Shown one piece after another: positions 1 through 6,976 of a DNA stretch of 23,916 nucleotides. Origin of the DNA: an uncultured Oscillospiraceae bacterium (GTDB lineage: Bacteria > Bacillota > Clostridia > Oscillospirales > Oscillospiraceae); contig CANRHF010000006.1 of assembly GCA_947630345.1 (NCBI GenBank), forward strand, positions 1 to 23,916, read 5' to 3'. The notes beneath the pieces are model-generated. The model was not told the origin of the DNA, did no database searches, and saw only the letters and a list, made by a program, of their open reading frames with translations. The first letter of the stretch is position 1. Each line of letters begins with the position of its first letter. Position numbers and translations under genes: made by a program.

Positions 1-273
1 GGTCACAATCAGCTTGTTCCCGTCCACATTGAATTTAAGACCCGCGAAGTCGGAGGTAAATTCGTAATTCCGAAGGACATTGTTGCTGTCCGTCAGGGTC
101 GCCGTATACTGAGCGCCATCCCAAGCCAGCTCGAAAGTCTGCGCCTTGCCGCTGCTTTTGGCGCAGAAAGACGGTACCTTGGTGTGATTTTGCACGTTCG
201 AAAGCCTTACTAGAGACTTGCCGATTTTTACTTTTTCACTGCTTGCAATGTTAGGGTTATTTTTCCTTTTTCC
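1..273 (-). pseudogene. Fragment of a cell-surface (pilin/thioester-protein-like) beta domain, 5' end missing, runs off left edge
   Basis: One minus frame stays open from an in-frame TGA at 274-276 to the window edge, 91 codons with no ATG. The first GTG is at 195, inside the domain, so no credible start exists. The readable part has a pattern like the small beta domains of Clostridial surface proteins with SpaA, VaFE or thioester repeats. It holds a VPSFCAKSSGKAQTFEL stretch, an AWDGAQYTATLTDSNNVLRNY stretch and a closing FNVDGNKLIVT strand. The family call rests on recalled similarity and is tentative. The frame begins inside the end of the 74-aa gene (its stop is at 257-259) in a +1 register. 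The likely explanation is a surface-protein gene that lost its signal peptide and 5' end by deletion. The region is clearly AT-richer than the operons to the right. What follows beyond position 1 is unknown. Confidence 0.4.
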
Positions 274-481
274 TCAATTCCCTGATGGCGATAACCGCGC
301 CAACGATGGCAAGCGCATAAAATAGAATGATAATATAGCCGTCTTTGCTGCCAAACCCAAAAACATTGAACATAGTCGACCACGCGCCGGGCTCCACCAG
401 ATATGACTTAGCTAAAAGCCACGCAGAGCCTCCTATAATACCAGAAAGCATCAAAAAACATCCGAAAATTACTTTTTTCAT
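257..481 (-). CDS. Small two-helix membrane protein, 74 aa, unknown function
   Basis: I chose the ATG at 479-481 because GGAAAGGAAAG lies just upstream and the protein then starts MKKVIFGCFLML, a positively charged N-terminus followed by a hydrophobic helix. A longer frame reaches 562, but its extra 27 residues look like leader sequence and lack a good ribosome binding site. Visible features are helix 1 at about residues 4-24, a polar loop with Trp and Gly (about 25-48), helix 2 at about 49-68, and a basic RELRKKEK tail that predicts a cytoplasmic C-terminus. I do not recognise a family. It lies 107 bases downstream of ricT. It could be read through from that operon, since I see no clear hairpin between them, but the drop in GC suggests it belongs to a separate accessory region. 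Confidence 0.6.
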   Translation of the reverse strand: MKKVIFGCFLMLSGIIGGSAWLLAKSYLVEPGAWSTMFNVFGFGSKDGYIIILFYALAIVGAVIAIRELRKKEK

Positions 482-588
482 AACGGTATCTTTCCTTTCC
501 GTATTATTTGTTTTTTCCCTACAAACGCCGATTGTTAAACAGTCGCCCACTTGACATTTCATTTCGACAAAGGCTTTTTAGGCGCGTT

Positions 589-1794
589 CTATTCCGCCGC
601 AGGCCCGGAGCGGGGCTTTTTCCGCCGGAAATTGGGGCGGCGGCGGGGCTTGCGCTCGGCCCTTTCCCCGACTTCGGCGGCGTCCTTCCGCTCATCCTCC
701 GGCGCTTCGCCTGCCAAGGTCTGGGGGGCGGCCTCCTGCTCCGGCTTGGTCCGGCGCTTCCGGCGGGGACGGCGGGCGCTGTCCTCCTCCTTGGGCTCCT
801 CCTGGTCGTAGGCCTCGGCGATGGTGTCCGTACTGTACCGGAACCGGATGGGCTCCAGATGCACCGCCTCCTGCTCGGCCTCTGTGGGCTTTGCCCGCTT
901 GCCGACTCCGGAGATGGGGGCCAGGTCGGCGGGAATGGGCGGGTCATTTTTCTTGGCCTTGCCGTTGCGGAGCACGGCGATGTCGGTGTTGGCGTAGGTA
1001 TTTACCGTCTCCGGCTGGGCCTCCATGCGCACCCGCACCCGCTGGCGCAACAGATCCAGCTCCACCACTGTGCCCCGGCCGTCGGGGGTGTCCACCAGGG
1101 ACTCCGCCTTGGGGCTGGTGCGGAGCAGATCCTCATAGGCGTCCTGCTCGTACTTGAGGCAGCACATGAGCCGCCCGCAGGTGCCGGAGATCTTCGTGGG
1201 GTTCAGGCTCAGATTCTGGGTCTTGGCCATTTTGATGGACACCGGCTGAAAATCCTCCAGGAAGCTGGCGCAGCAGAAGGGCCTGCCGCAGATTCCCAGA
1301 CCGCCCACCATCTTGGCCTTGTCCCGGACGCCGATCTGCCGCAGCTCGATCCGGGTGTGGAAGATCCCGGCCAGATTTTTCACCAGCTCCCGGAAATCCA
1401 CTCGTTCGTCGGCCGTGAAGAAAAACAGCAGCTTGCTTCCGTCGAAGGCACACTCGGCGCTGACCAGCTGCATATCCAGCCCCAGCTCCCGGATCCGCTG
1501 GTTGCAAATGTCGCAGGCCCGCTTTTCCTTGTTCCGGTTGTCGGCGGCGATCTGCTCGTCCCGGGGGGTGGCAAGCCGCAGCACGGGGCGCAGAGGGGCC
1601 GCCAGATCCCGGTTCAGGACTCGGTGGCTGGCGCTGGTGCAGGTGCCGTACTCCGGCCCCCGGGCGGTGTCGATGATCACATGATCCCCGGCCTTCAGGG
1701 TCAGCCCCTGGGGATCAAAATAGTAGACCTTCTGCCCTGGGCGGAACTGGACGTCCACTACCTGGGTGGAGGGGGCTAATTCTTGTTCATCCAT
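589..1794 (-). CDS. ricT: PSP1-domain protein RicT (YaaT family), Fe-S component of the RicAFT complex
   Basis: Start is the ATG at 1792-1794, preceded by AAAGGAG; the upstream extension of the frame lies inside holB. The PSP1 core spans about residues 10-275. It carries the cysteine set seen in RicT/YaaT: C94 and C97 (CDIC), C169, C174 and C175 (GICGRPFCC), and C206, C211 and C212 (GTCGRLMCC). In Bacillus RicT works with RicA (YmcA) and RicF (YlbF) in a 4Fe-4S-bearing complex that affects RNase Y-dependent mRNA maturation, sporulation and competence; that role is transferred by family. At 401 aa it is longer than the roughly 275-aa Bacillus protein. The extra C-terminus (about 335-401) alternates acidic stretches with Arg/Lys clusters and looks disordered. 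It is the last gene of the ansA-ppaC-holB-ricT operon, 16 bases after holB. The holB-ricT adjacency is a conserved Firmicute pairing. Confidence 0.93.
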   Translation of the reverse strand: MDEQELAPSTQVVDVQFRPGQKVYYFDPQGLTLKAGDHVIIDTARGPEYGTCTSASHRVLNRDLAAPLRPVLRLATPRDEQIAADNRNKEKRACDICNQRIRELGLDMQLVSAECAFDGSKLLFFFTADERVDFRELVKNLAGIFHTRIELRQIGVRDKAKMVGGLGICGRPFCCASFLEDFQPVSIKMAKTQNLSLNPTKISGTCGRLMCCLKYEQDAYEDLLRTSPKAESLVDTPDGRGTVVELDLLRQRVRVRMEAQPETVNTYANTDIAVLRNGKAKKNDPPIPADLAPISGVGKRAKPTEAEQEAVHLEPIRFRYSTDTIAEAYDQEEPKEEDSARRPRRKRRTKPEQEAAPQTLAGEAPEDERKDAAEVGERAERKPRRRPNFRRKKPRSGPAAE

Positions 1795-1810
1795 GGTAAA
1801 CTCCTTTATT

Positions 1811-2761
1811 TTAACGCAGGGCATACGCCAGATAGCCGCACACGGCGGCAGGGGAGACGTTGCCCTGGGCATATTCGATGGCTTTTTTCAGCGCCTCCAC
1901 CCCCCGCAGGAGGGTGGCGCCGTCCCTCCTCGCGCCAATTTCCCGGACGCCGGGCACCGGCTCCGGCAGACCTGCCTGACAGACTAGGGCCCCTTGGAGC
2001 AGCTCCAGAAAGACCTGGAGCTGGGCAATCAGCCGGTCCCGCTTCCACTTTTCCATGGGGATCAGCAGCCGCAGCAGGGCCACCGGATCGGACTGGGCGA
2101 CACAGGCGGCGAAGGCCCGGGCGTTTTCGTCGGGCTCGGCTTCCAGCAGGGCCCGGGCGGCGCCTAAGAAGCCTCCACTCTGAGCGGCGGCCTGGGAAAG
2201 GGCCTCAGAATCGGCCTGGGGGAAGTCGTTTTTCAGCTGCCGGATCAAAAGGTCCTTGGGCAGTGGACTCAGCTCTAATTCCGTGCTTCGGGAGCGGACG
2301 GTTGGCAGCAGCTTGTCCGCCGCGTCCGTCAGAAGCAGAAATACGCCGTAACCCGGCGGCTCCTCCAGCACTTTCAGCAGGGCGTTCTGCCCGGGAATGC
2401 CCAGATCCTGGGCCCGGGGAATGAGGAGTATCTTTTTCTCCGCCTCGTTGGGCCGGACGTAAAGCTCCGCCCGAGCGGCCCGGATCCGCTCCACAGGGAC
2501 GGTTTTTTTCTCCGGATCGTCCACGGTGATCACGTCGGGATGGGTGCCGGCCAGAACCTTTCGACAGGCCCGGCACCGCAGACAGGGCTTTTCCCCCTCC
2601 CCCTGGCAGAGGATGGCGGCGGCCAGGAGCCGGGCCAGAGTGCGCTTCCCAGACCCCGTCGGCCCGGAGATCAGATAGCAGTGGGACAGCCGCCCCGACG
2701 CCAGGGACGATTTCAGATTTTCCTTTAGCCGGGGATTGCCCAGCAGACCTTCAAATCCCAT
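1811..2761 (-). CDS. holB: DNA polymerase III subunit delta' (clamp loader)
   Basis: A 316-aa AAA+ protein of the delta'/DnaX type that, by family, helps load the beta clamp at the replication fork. Walker A is GPTGSGKRT at residues 33-41. Four zinc-ligand cysteines are C52, C60, C63 and C66 in the usual CxxCxxC arrangement. The sensor region contains NALLKVLEEPP (about 126-136). The SRC motif that supplies the arginine finger in this family reads SRS at 157-159, so the arginine is kept and the cysteine replaced. The C-terminal collar domain is helical. The ATG at 2759-2761 follows a GGGGGT stretch, and the pyrophosphatase gene stops only 3 bases upstream, so translation is probably coupled. 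The next gene, ricT, starts 16 bases after its stop. Confidence 0.93.
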   Translation of the reverse strand: MGFEGLLGNPRLKENLKSSLASGRLSHCYLISGPTGSGKRTLARLLAAAILCQGEGEKPCLRCRACRKVLAGTHPDVITVDDPEKKTVPVERIRAARAELYVRPNEAEKKILLIPRAQDLGIPGQNALLKVLEEPPGYGVFLLLTDAADKLLPTVRSRSTELELSPLPKDLLIRQLKNDFPQADSEALSQAAAQSGGFLGAARALLEAEPDENARAFAACVAQSDPVALLRLLIPMEKWKRDRLIAQLQVFLELLQGALVCQAGLPEPVPGVREIGARRDGATLLRGVEALKKAIEYAQGNVSPAAVCGYLAYALR

Positions 2762-2764
2762 GGT

Positions 2765-4378
2765 TTACCCCCAGAGGGCGGAGAGCATGGGGATGACCTG
2801 CTTTTTCCGGCTCATCACATGGGGCAAAAATACGGCGTTGTCCTTGGGCGGCACGCCGAAGGCCTGGAAGATGGTGTCGTCGTCCCCTATGTAGAGCAGC
2901 TGCGTGCCTTCCAAAAGCACATCTGTCAGCATCAGAAGGATCATGGAGAGCCCCTTTTCCTTGGCGGCGGCGCGCATCAGCTCCAAAAATTCCGCCTTCC
3001 GTTCCAGCATCCGGGGGCTGTCCATGCAGGTGACCTGTCCCACTCCCAGCGCGTGGCCCGCGATGTGGAACTCCTTGTAGTCGGTAAAAAGCAGCTCCCG
3101 GGCGGTGCGGCTTTCCAGGGAAGCGGAAAAGATGTCCCGCCCAAGCTCCTCCAGGGACACGTTGGCGATCCGGGCCATCCGCTGGGCGGTGCGCCGGTCC
3201 CGGAGGGTGCAGGTGGGGGACTTGAACATGACGGTGTCGGACAGAATGGCCGCCGCCATCATGCCCGCCATTTTCTCCGAGGGCATCAGGCCCCGGTCCT
3301 GAAACATGCTGGCGATGATGGTATTGGTGGAGCCTACCGGCTCGTTGCGGACGTAGATGGGATTGGAGGTCTGGATATCCGCCAGCCGGTGGTGGTCGAT
3401 GATCTCCAAAATCTCCGCTTCCTCCAGCCCCGGCACGGACTGGGAGGCCTCGTTGTGGTCCACCAGCACCACCCGTTTCCGCCGGGGGCGCAGCAGATGG
3501 TAGCGGGTCAGCACCCCGGCCACCCGCTCGTTCTCATCCAGAATTGGGTAGCAGGAGTCCCGGTGCTGGAGCACCTGCTCCCGCACATCGTCCACCCGGT
3601 CGTCCAGGTGGAAGCAGACCAGATCCTTGGTCCGGCAGATCCGCCCGATGGGCGTGGACTGGAAGATCAGCCGGGCGGCCCGGTAGGCGTCAAAGGGGGT
3701 GGAGATGATGCAGGTCTGGGTGGGCAGCTCCCGCAGCTCCTCCGGCAGCTCCGCCTGGCACAGCACCAGGCAGTTGACGTTCAGATCCATGGCCCGGCGG
3801 ATCATGTCCGGCTGGTGGCCGCACAGGACGATGGTGTCCTTCCGGTCGAAGAGCAGATGCTCCCGGCTCTGGGGCAGGGCAATGGTGACTTCCCCGGCCA
3901 CGGTATCCGTTTCCTCTCCGGCGTCGTTGAGGATCTTCCCCTCCAGCACGGACAGAACATTGAACAGCGGCACTTCCTCCAGCACCCCGGCGGTGACCAG
4001 GGCCATGTTGTAGCTGGCCACGTCCTCCCGGGAGAGCATGCCGTACAGGGTGCCGTCCTCGTTGGCGACAGGCACCGAGGAAATGCCCTTCTGCTGCTGT
4101 AAAACGGACCAGGCCCGGTCCTCGGTGACGGCGGCGCTCAGCACCGGCGGGACGTCAAAATCCAGATCCCGCACCTGGGTATACATACTGGTGATCAGCT
4201 TTGGGGGCTGGAATCCGAACCGGTCCAGCACGATCTGGGTCTCGTCGGACACATGGCCCAGGCAGGCGGCCTCGTATTCCCGGTCGCCCAGGGCGTTCCG
4301 AAGGGCGGCGTAGGCCATGGCCGCCACGATGGAGTCGGTATCCGGGTTCCGGTGCCCGGTGACATAGATGGGGTCCAA
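2765..4378 (-). CDS. ppaC: CBS/DRTGG-domain manganese-dependent inorganic pyrophosphatase (family II)
   Basis: Cytoplasmic DHH-superfamily enzyme hydrolysing PPi to phosphate. I place the start at TTG 4376-4378, because a GGAGGTG site lies 6 bases upstream. Another TTG in frame at 4412-4414 has no such site. This gives 537 aa. Metal ligands are visible: H9, D13 and D15 in GHRNPDTDS, D307 and H308 in VDHNE, D328, H329 and H330 in the DHH motif, and D381 in LSDT. The DHHA2 substrate motif is SRKKQVIP at about 523-530. A regulatory insert splits the catalytic N-domain: CBS 1 (about 72-130), a DRTGG-like domain (about 160-240) and CBS 2 (about 245-300). In characterised relatives this insert binds AMP, ADP or diadenosine polyphosphates and tunes activity. 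It is the second gene of the operon, 96 bases after ansA. Confidence 0.93.
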   Translation of the reverse strand: MDPIYVTGHRNPDTDSIVAAMAYAALRNALGDREYEAACLGHVSDETQIVLDRFGFQPPKLITSMYTQVRDLDFDVPPVLSAAVTEDRAWSVLQQQKGISSVPVANEDGTLYGMLSREDVASYNMALVTAGVLEEVPLFNVLSVLEGKILNDAGEETDTVAGEVTIALPQSREHLLFDRKDTIVLCGHQPDMIRRAMDLNVNCLVLCQAELPEELRELPTQTCIISTPFDAYRAARLIFQSTPIGRICRTKDLVCFHLDDRVDDVREQVLQHRDSCYPILDENERVAGVLTRYHLLRPRRKRVVLVDHNEASQSVPGLEEAEILEIIDHHRLADIQTSNPIYVRNEPVGSTNTIIASMFQDRGLMPSEKMAGMMAAAILSDTVMFKSPTCTLRDRRTAQRMARIANVSLEELGRDIFSASLESRTARELLFTDYKEFHIAGHALGVGQVTCMDSPRMLERKAEFLELMRAAAKEKGLSMILLMLTDVLLEGTQLLYIGDDDTIFQAFGVPPKDNAVFLPHVMSRKKQVIPMLSALWG

Positions 4379-4411
4379 AAAAACACCTCCAATATGATCC
4401 CTCGGCGGAAA

Positions 4412-4435
4412 CAAGGGAGAATCTATTTTCCCTTG
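4412..4435 (-). other. Intercistronic hairpin between ansA and the pyrophosphatase gene
   Basis: An inverted repeat with a 7-bp outer stem (CAAGGGA / TCCCTTG), a single A-C mismatch on the minus-strand RNA, two further A-U pairs and a 4-base loop. It lies in the 96-base gap between two same-operon genes. No run of U follows, so it is not a standard terminator. It could set differential mRNA stability or occlude or expose the downstream GGAGGTG. That function is a guess; the repeat itself is seen directly. Confidence 0.4.
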
Positions 4436-4474
4436 CCCTCCGCGGAAGACGATCTGATGAGCGCTTCCAAAGGT

Positions 4475-5476
4475 TTATTTTTCGTCTTCGGCGGTGATCT
4501 CCCCCGCCAGATTGGTTGCGAAAAGGTCGGCGATCTGATTCTGGTCCATGCCCTGGCCGATGGCCCACATGAGCTTGGTCAGCGCGGCCTCGGAGGTCAT
4601 GTCCCGGCCCTGGATGACCCCCAGCTCCAGCAGGCGGCTGCCCACCTGATAGACCCGCAGGTCGGAGCTGTCGTACAGGCACTGTGTGGTGACCACCACG
4701 CTGGTGCCCGCCCGGACCGCCGCCCGGATACCCCGCAGGCCCTCGTTGAGGACGTTGACCCCGCCCAGACCGAAGGCTTCCAGCACGATGCCCTTACAGC
4801 CCATCCGCACCAGGGCGTCAAAAATGGTAGGGGAGAGGCCGGGGGTCAGCTTCACCAGGAACACGTCCTGGCTGATTTTTTCCGCCAGCCGGGCCGGCCC
4901 CCGCCGCCGGGGCAGGACGGTGGGGTCCACCACCAACCCCCGGTTGGTGACTTGGGCGGCGTAGCGGGCGTTGACGCTTTCAAAGGCGGAAAAGCCGGAG
5001 GCCCGCACCTTCACCGCCCGGCAGCCCAGCATCACCTTTCGGTCAAAGGCGATATACACCCCCGGGTATCCCGCGGACGCCATGGCAAAGGCAGTGCGCA
5101 GATTGTCCGGCCCGTCGGAGAGAATGTCTTGAAGGGGCAGCTGGGAGCCGGTGAACACCACCGGCAGATCGATGTCCGGCAGCATGAAGGTCACGGCGGA
5201 GGCGGTGTAGGCCATGGTGTCGGTGCCGTGGGAGATCACGATGCCGTCGAAGCCGGACCGTTCATTGAAAACATCCCGGGCGATGCTCTGCCACTCCTGG
5301 GGGGTGATGTTGGAGGAGTCCAGACACATCAAATCCCGGACGGAGACGGTATAGTAGGTCCTGAGCTGATTGAGCTCCCGTTCCATGACCCCGGCCCGAT
5401 GAGGCTCCAGGCCCTCGCTGCCTTGTTCCGAGGCGATGGTGCCGCCCGTGGTCAGCAGCAATATCTTTTTTTTCAT
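4475..5476 (-). CDS. ansA: L-asparaginase, type I (cytoplasmic)
   Basis: Hydrolyses asparagine to aspartate and ammonia. The chosen ATG at 5474-5476 follows GGAGAG and gives a 333-aa protein starting MKKKILLLTTGGTIAS; the 14-codon upstream extension has no ribosome site of its own. Catalytic elements: T13 in TTGGTIAS (nucleophile motif), substrate-binding serines in DSSN (54-55), H83-G84-T85-D86 in ISHGTDTMAY, and K156 in AVKV. There is no signal peptide, in keeping with a cytoplasmic type I enzyme of about 330-340 aa. It is the first gene of the operon running through ppaC, holB and ricT, and is read from the promoter at 5523-5551. Confidence 0.92.
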   Translation of the reverse strand: MKKKILLLTTGGTIASEQGSEGLEPHRAGVMERELNQLRTYYTVSVRDLMCLDSSNITPQEWQSIARDVFNERSGFDGIVISHGTDTMAYTASAVTFMLPDIDLPVVFTGSQLPLQDILSDGPDNLRTAFAMASAGYPGVYIAFDRKVMLGCRAVKVRASGFSAFESVNARYAAQVTNRGLVVDPTVLPRRRGPARLAEKISQDVFLVKLTPGLSPTIFDALVRMGCKGIVLEAFGLGGVNVLNEGLRGIRAAVRAGTSVVVTTQCLYDSSDLRVYQVGSRLLELGVIQGRDMTSEAALTKLMWAIGQGMDQNQIADLFATNLAGEITAEDEK

Positions 5477-5522
5477 GGCCACTCTCCGTCCGCCCAAACC
5501 GGGCCTATAACTTTTCAATTCT

Positions 5523-5551
5523 ATTATACCCTTCCAGCATCAAAATAGCAA
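5523..5551 (-). promoter_or_regulatory. Sigma-A-type promoter of the ansA operon
   Basis: On the minus strand a perfect TATAAT (-10) lies at 5523-5528 and TTGCTA (-35) at 5546-5551, with exactly 17 bases between. It sits 46 bases from the ansA start codon and directly next to the U-run of the upstream phage-cassette terminator, so the -35 box touches the end of the previous transcription unit. Confidence 0.85.
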
Positions 5552-5591
5552 GCGGAAAAAATAAAAGGGGAACAGGTGGAGCCTGTTCCCC
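5550..5591 (-). terminator. Rho-independent terminator closing the phage head cassette
   Basis: A perfect 10-bp stem (5567-5576 with 5582-5591, GGGGAACAGG / CCTGTTCCCC) has a 5-base loop and is followed on the minus strand by TTTTATTTTTT. It starts 20 bases after the stop of the last phage gene and ends at the -35 box of the ansA promoter. It therefore separates the two units cleanly. Confidence 0.92.
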
Positions 5592-5611
5592 AAATGAGCG
5601 CTGGGCTTTTT

Positions 5612-6292
5612 TCAGTTGATGGTATTGGCCATGGAGCGGCCGGCGGCGCTGCCGGTGCGGACCTGCCGAAGGCCGGTGAGGGTATCGGTCCGGCGAATTC
5701 CGACCCATCGGCAGCCATGAAGGATCTCGAGGCTGGAGGGCCTGCGGATCCGCAGAACGAAATTCTGACTTGAAAGCGCGGTTTCCGGCTCTCCCGGGGC
5801 GAACTGTTCTTCCATTTCAAAGGTGATGGGGGAGGCCTCCAGCGTCAGGCCGCTCTCCGGATCCTGCTGCTGCGTCAAAGTAAAACGCACCGCGTGGGTG
5901 AGCACCGTATTCTCCTGCTGAACGGTGAATCCCACGGGGGCGCCGGCCCAGCCGGCCTCCGCTGCCTCCCCCGAGAAGACGGCCGAGACCTTTACCTGGT
6001 AGAAGTCGCCCTTCCCGTCCAGGGCGCAGGGCCCCTGCTTCCAGACCCCGCCCAGGGCTTCCAGCACCTGGGCGGCGGTGGCGGCGGGCGCCCGGCAGGC
6101 GCCGCCACCCATCCCGGCCGGCGCCATCACCGTCACAGCTACGGTGGCGGTTTTCTCCGCCAGATCCGCTTCCTCCAGGGAAACCGCCGCCGCCACACCC
6201 TGTAAGTAGGGAATGGGCCGGCCCGGGTAGCTCTCCTCTGCCCGGAGCCCGGCGGCGTTCAGCTTCTCAATCACTTGCTCGATGAGCCCCAT
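5612..6292 (-). CDS. Terminal protein of the phage head cassette, neck or tail-terminator-like N-terminus, 226 aa
   Basis: The start at 6290-6292 is supported by GGAGG a few bases upstream and by a 22-base overlap with the preceding gene. The N-terminal part (about 1-120) begins with MGLIEQVIEKLNAAGL. It has the size and predicted helix-then-strands layout of minor capsid or tail-terminator proteins that follow connectors in siphophages; this is inferred from position more than from sequence. The C-terminal part (about 125-226) is beta-rich with Arg-rich strands (VLRIRRPSSLEIL, GCRWVGIRRTDTLTGLRQVRTG), and I do not recognise it. A normal phage would continue with tail tube and tape measure genes. 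Here the stop is followed after 20 bases by a terminator, so this is the true end of the unit. Confidence 0.65.
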   Translation of the reverse strand: MGLIEQVIEKLNAAGLRAEESYPGRPIPYLQGVAAAVSLEEADLAEKTATVAVTVMAPAGMGGGACRAPAATAAQVLEALGGVWKQGPCALDGKGDFYQVKVSAVFSGEAAEAGWAGAPVGFTVQQENTVLTHAVRFTLTQQQDPESGLTLEASPITFEMEEQFAPGEPETALSSQNFVLRIRRPSSLEILHGCRWVGIRRTDTLTGLRQVRTGSAAGRSMANTIN

Positions 6293-6618
6293 GTATCCTC
6301 CGCTCCCTTCCGCACGCAAAGTCCCCAGCGGTAGACCACCGCGTCCCGGCAGCAGATCTCCTCTGCCTGCCGGAAGAGATATTCCTTTCCCCGGCAGCGG
6401 AGAAGATCCCCCTCCGCCACCTCCACCTCCGGCGGGCCGATGAAGACGTAGCGCCCCTGGGCTGCTTCGCCGGTGAGGGCCGTCTCCCGTTCCAGATTCT
6501 GCCTGGAATTGGAGCGGCTGGGCTGGAGAAAGCCCCGGAAGGGGATCCACGTCCCCTGGCGCAGCACTTCCAGGGAGGAGCCGTACTTTTCCATGATCTG
6601 CCTGATCACCAGATCCAT
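6271..6618 (-). CDS. Head-tail stopper-like neck protein, 115 aa
   Basis: The ATG at 6616-6618 comes one base after the stop of the connector gene, so translation is probably coupled; a GGGGGTG sits just upstream. The protein resembles small Clostridial phage proteins found right after the Ad1-like connector. It has a WIPFRGFLQP segment (about 24-33), a GRYVFIGPPEVEVAEGD segment (about 56-72) and a YRWGLCV strand near the C-terminus (about 95-101). By position it would be the head-tail stopper or adaptor that closes the filled capsid. No catalytic residues are evident. Assignment rests on gene order and recalled pattern similarity. Confidence 0.6.
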   Translation of the reverse strand: MDLVIRQIMEKYGSSLEVLRQGTWIPFRGFLQPSRSNSRQNLERETALTGEAAQGRYVFIGPPEVEVAEGDLLRCRGKEYLFRQAEEICCRDAVVYRWGLCVRKGAEDTWGSSSK

Positions 6619-6619
6619 G

Positions 6620-6976
6620 CTACACCCCCGAAAAATGGAACCGGTCCCGGAGATAGGGGGCGATGATCAGCTCCGCCTGACTGCGCAGGCAGTTGGACGC
6701 GGGATCCCCACTCCGCTTGCGAAAGGTCAGGTCCCCCACGTTCACCTGCTCCAGCTTTTCCCCCTCTTGGACGTCCGAGAGGGCGGACAGCGCCAGCAGA
6801 CTGGCCGCCGCCAGGAAATCGGCCCGGCAGTCGTCGGGGGTCAGCCCCGGCCGGAGCCGCTGCCGCAGACTGCTGGTGATCCCCCGGCACAGGAGCTTCA
6901 GGAGATGGTACTGCCGCTCCTCCAGAGTGCCTGCCAGGACCTGCGCTTGGGCGAATACCTGTTCGGCCAGGGTCAT
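6620..6976 (-). CDS. Head-tail connector (gp6/gp15-like adaptor), 118 aa
   Basis: A mostly helical small protein encoded directly after the major capsid gene, overlapping it by 4 bases (ATGA). The order capsid-connector and the size (about 100-120 aa) are typical of Ad1-like connectors such as HK97 gp6 or SPP1 gp15, which form the first ring under the portal. Helices are expected at about 1-30 and 45-70. The C-terminal CLRSQAELIIAPYLRDRFHF segment matches the CLRxQAExLxxPYLRD pattern I associate with Clostridial phage connectors. No truncation is visible. Confidence 0.65.
   Translation of the reverse strand: MTLAEQVFAQAQVLAGTLEERQYHLLKLLCRGITSSLRQRLRPGLTPDDCRADFLAAASLLALSALSDVQEGEKLEQVNVGDLTFRKRSGDPASNCLRSQAELIIAPYLRDRFHFSGV

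Noticed and set aside
257..562. A 101-aa version of the small membrane protein starting at 562
   Set aside because: The first 27 residues lack a ribosome site, while the ATG at 481 has GGAAAGGAAAG and produces a natural membrane-protein N-terminus.
508..1779. A 423-codon open frame on plus opposite ricT
   Set aside because: It mirrors ricT on the other strand, as high-GC genes often do. Its translation is a low-complexity Gly/Leu/Pro string with no domain, and it has no ribosome site.
4253..5548. A 431-codon plus-strand frame opposite ansA and its upstream gene
   Set aside because: His/Gly/Val-rich antisense shadow with no motif. The minus-strand asparaginase has clear catalytic motifs and a ribosome site.
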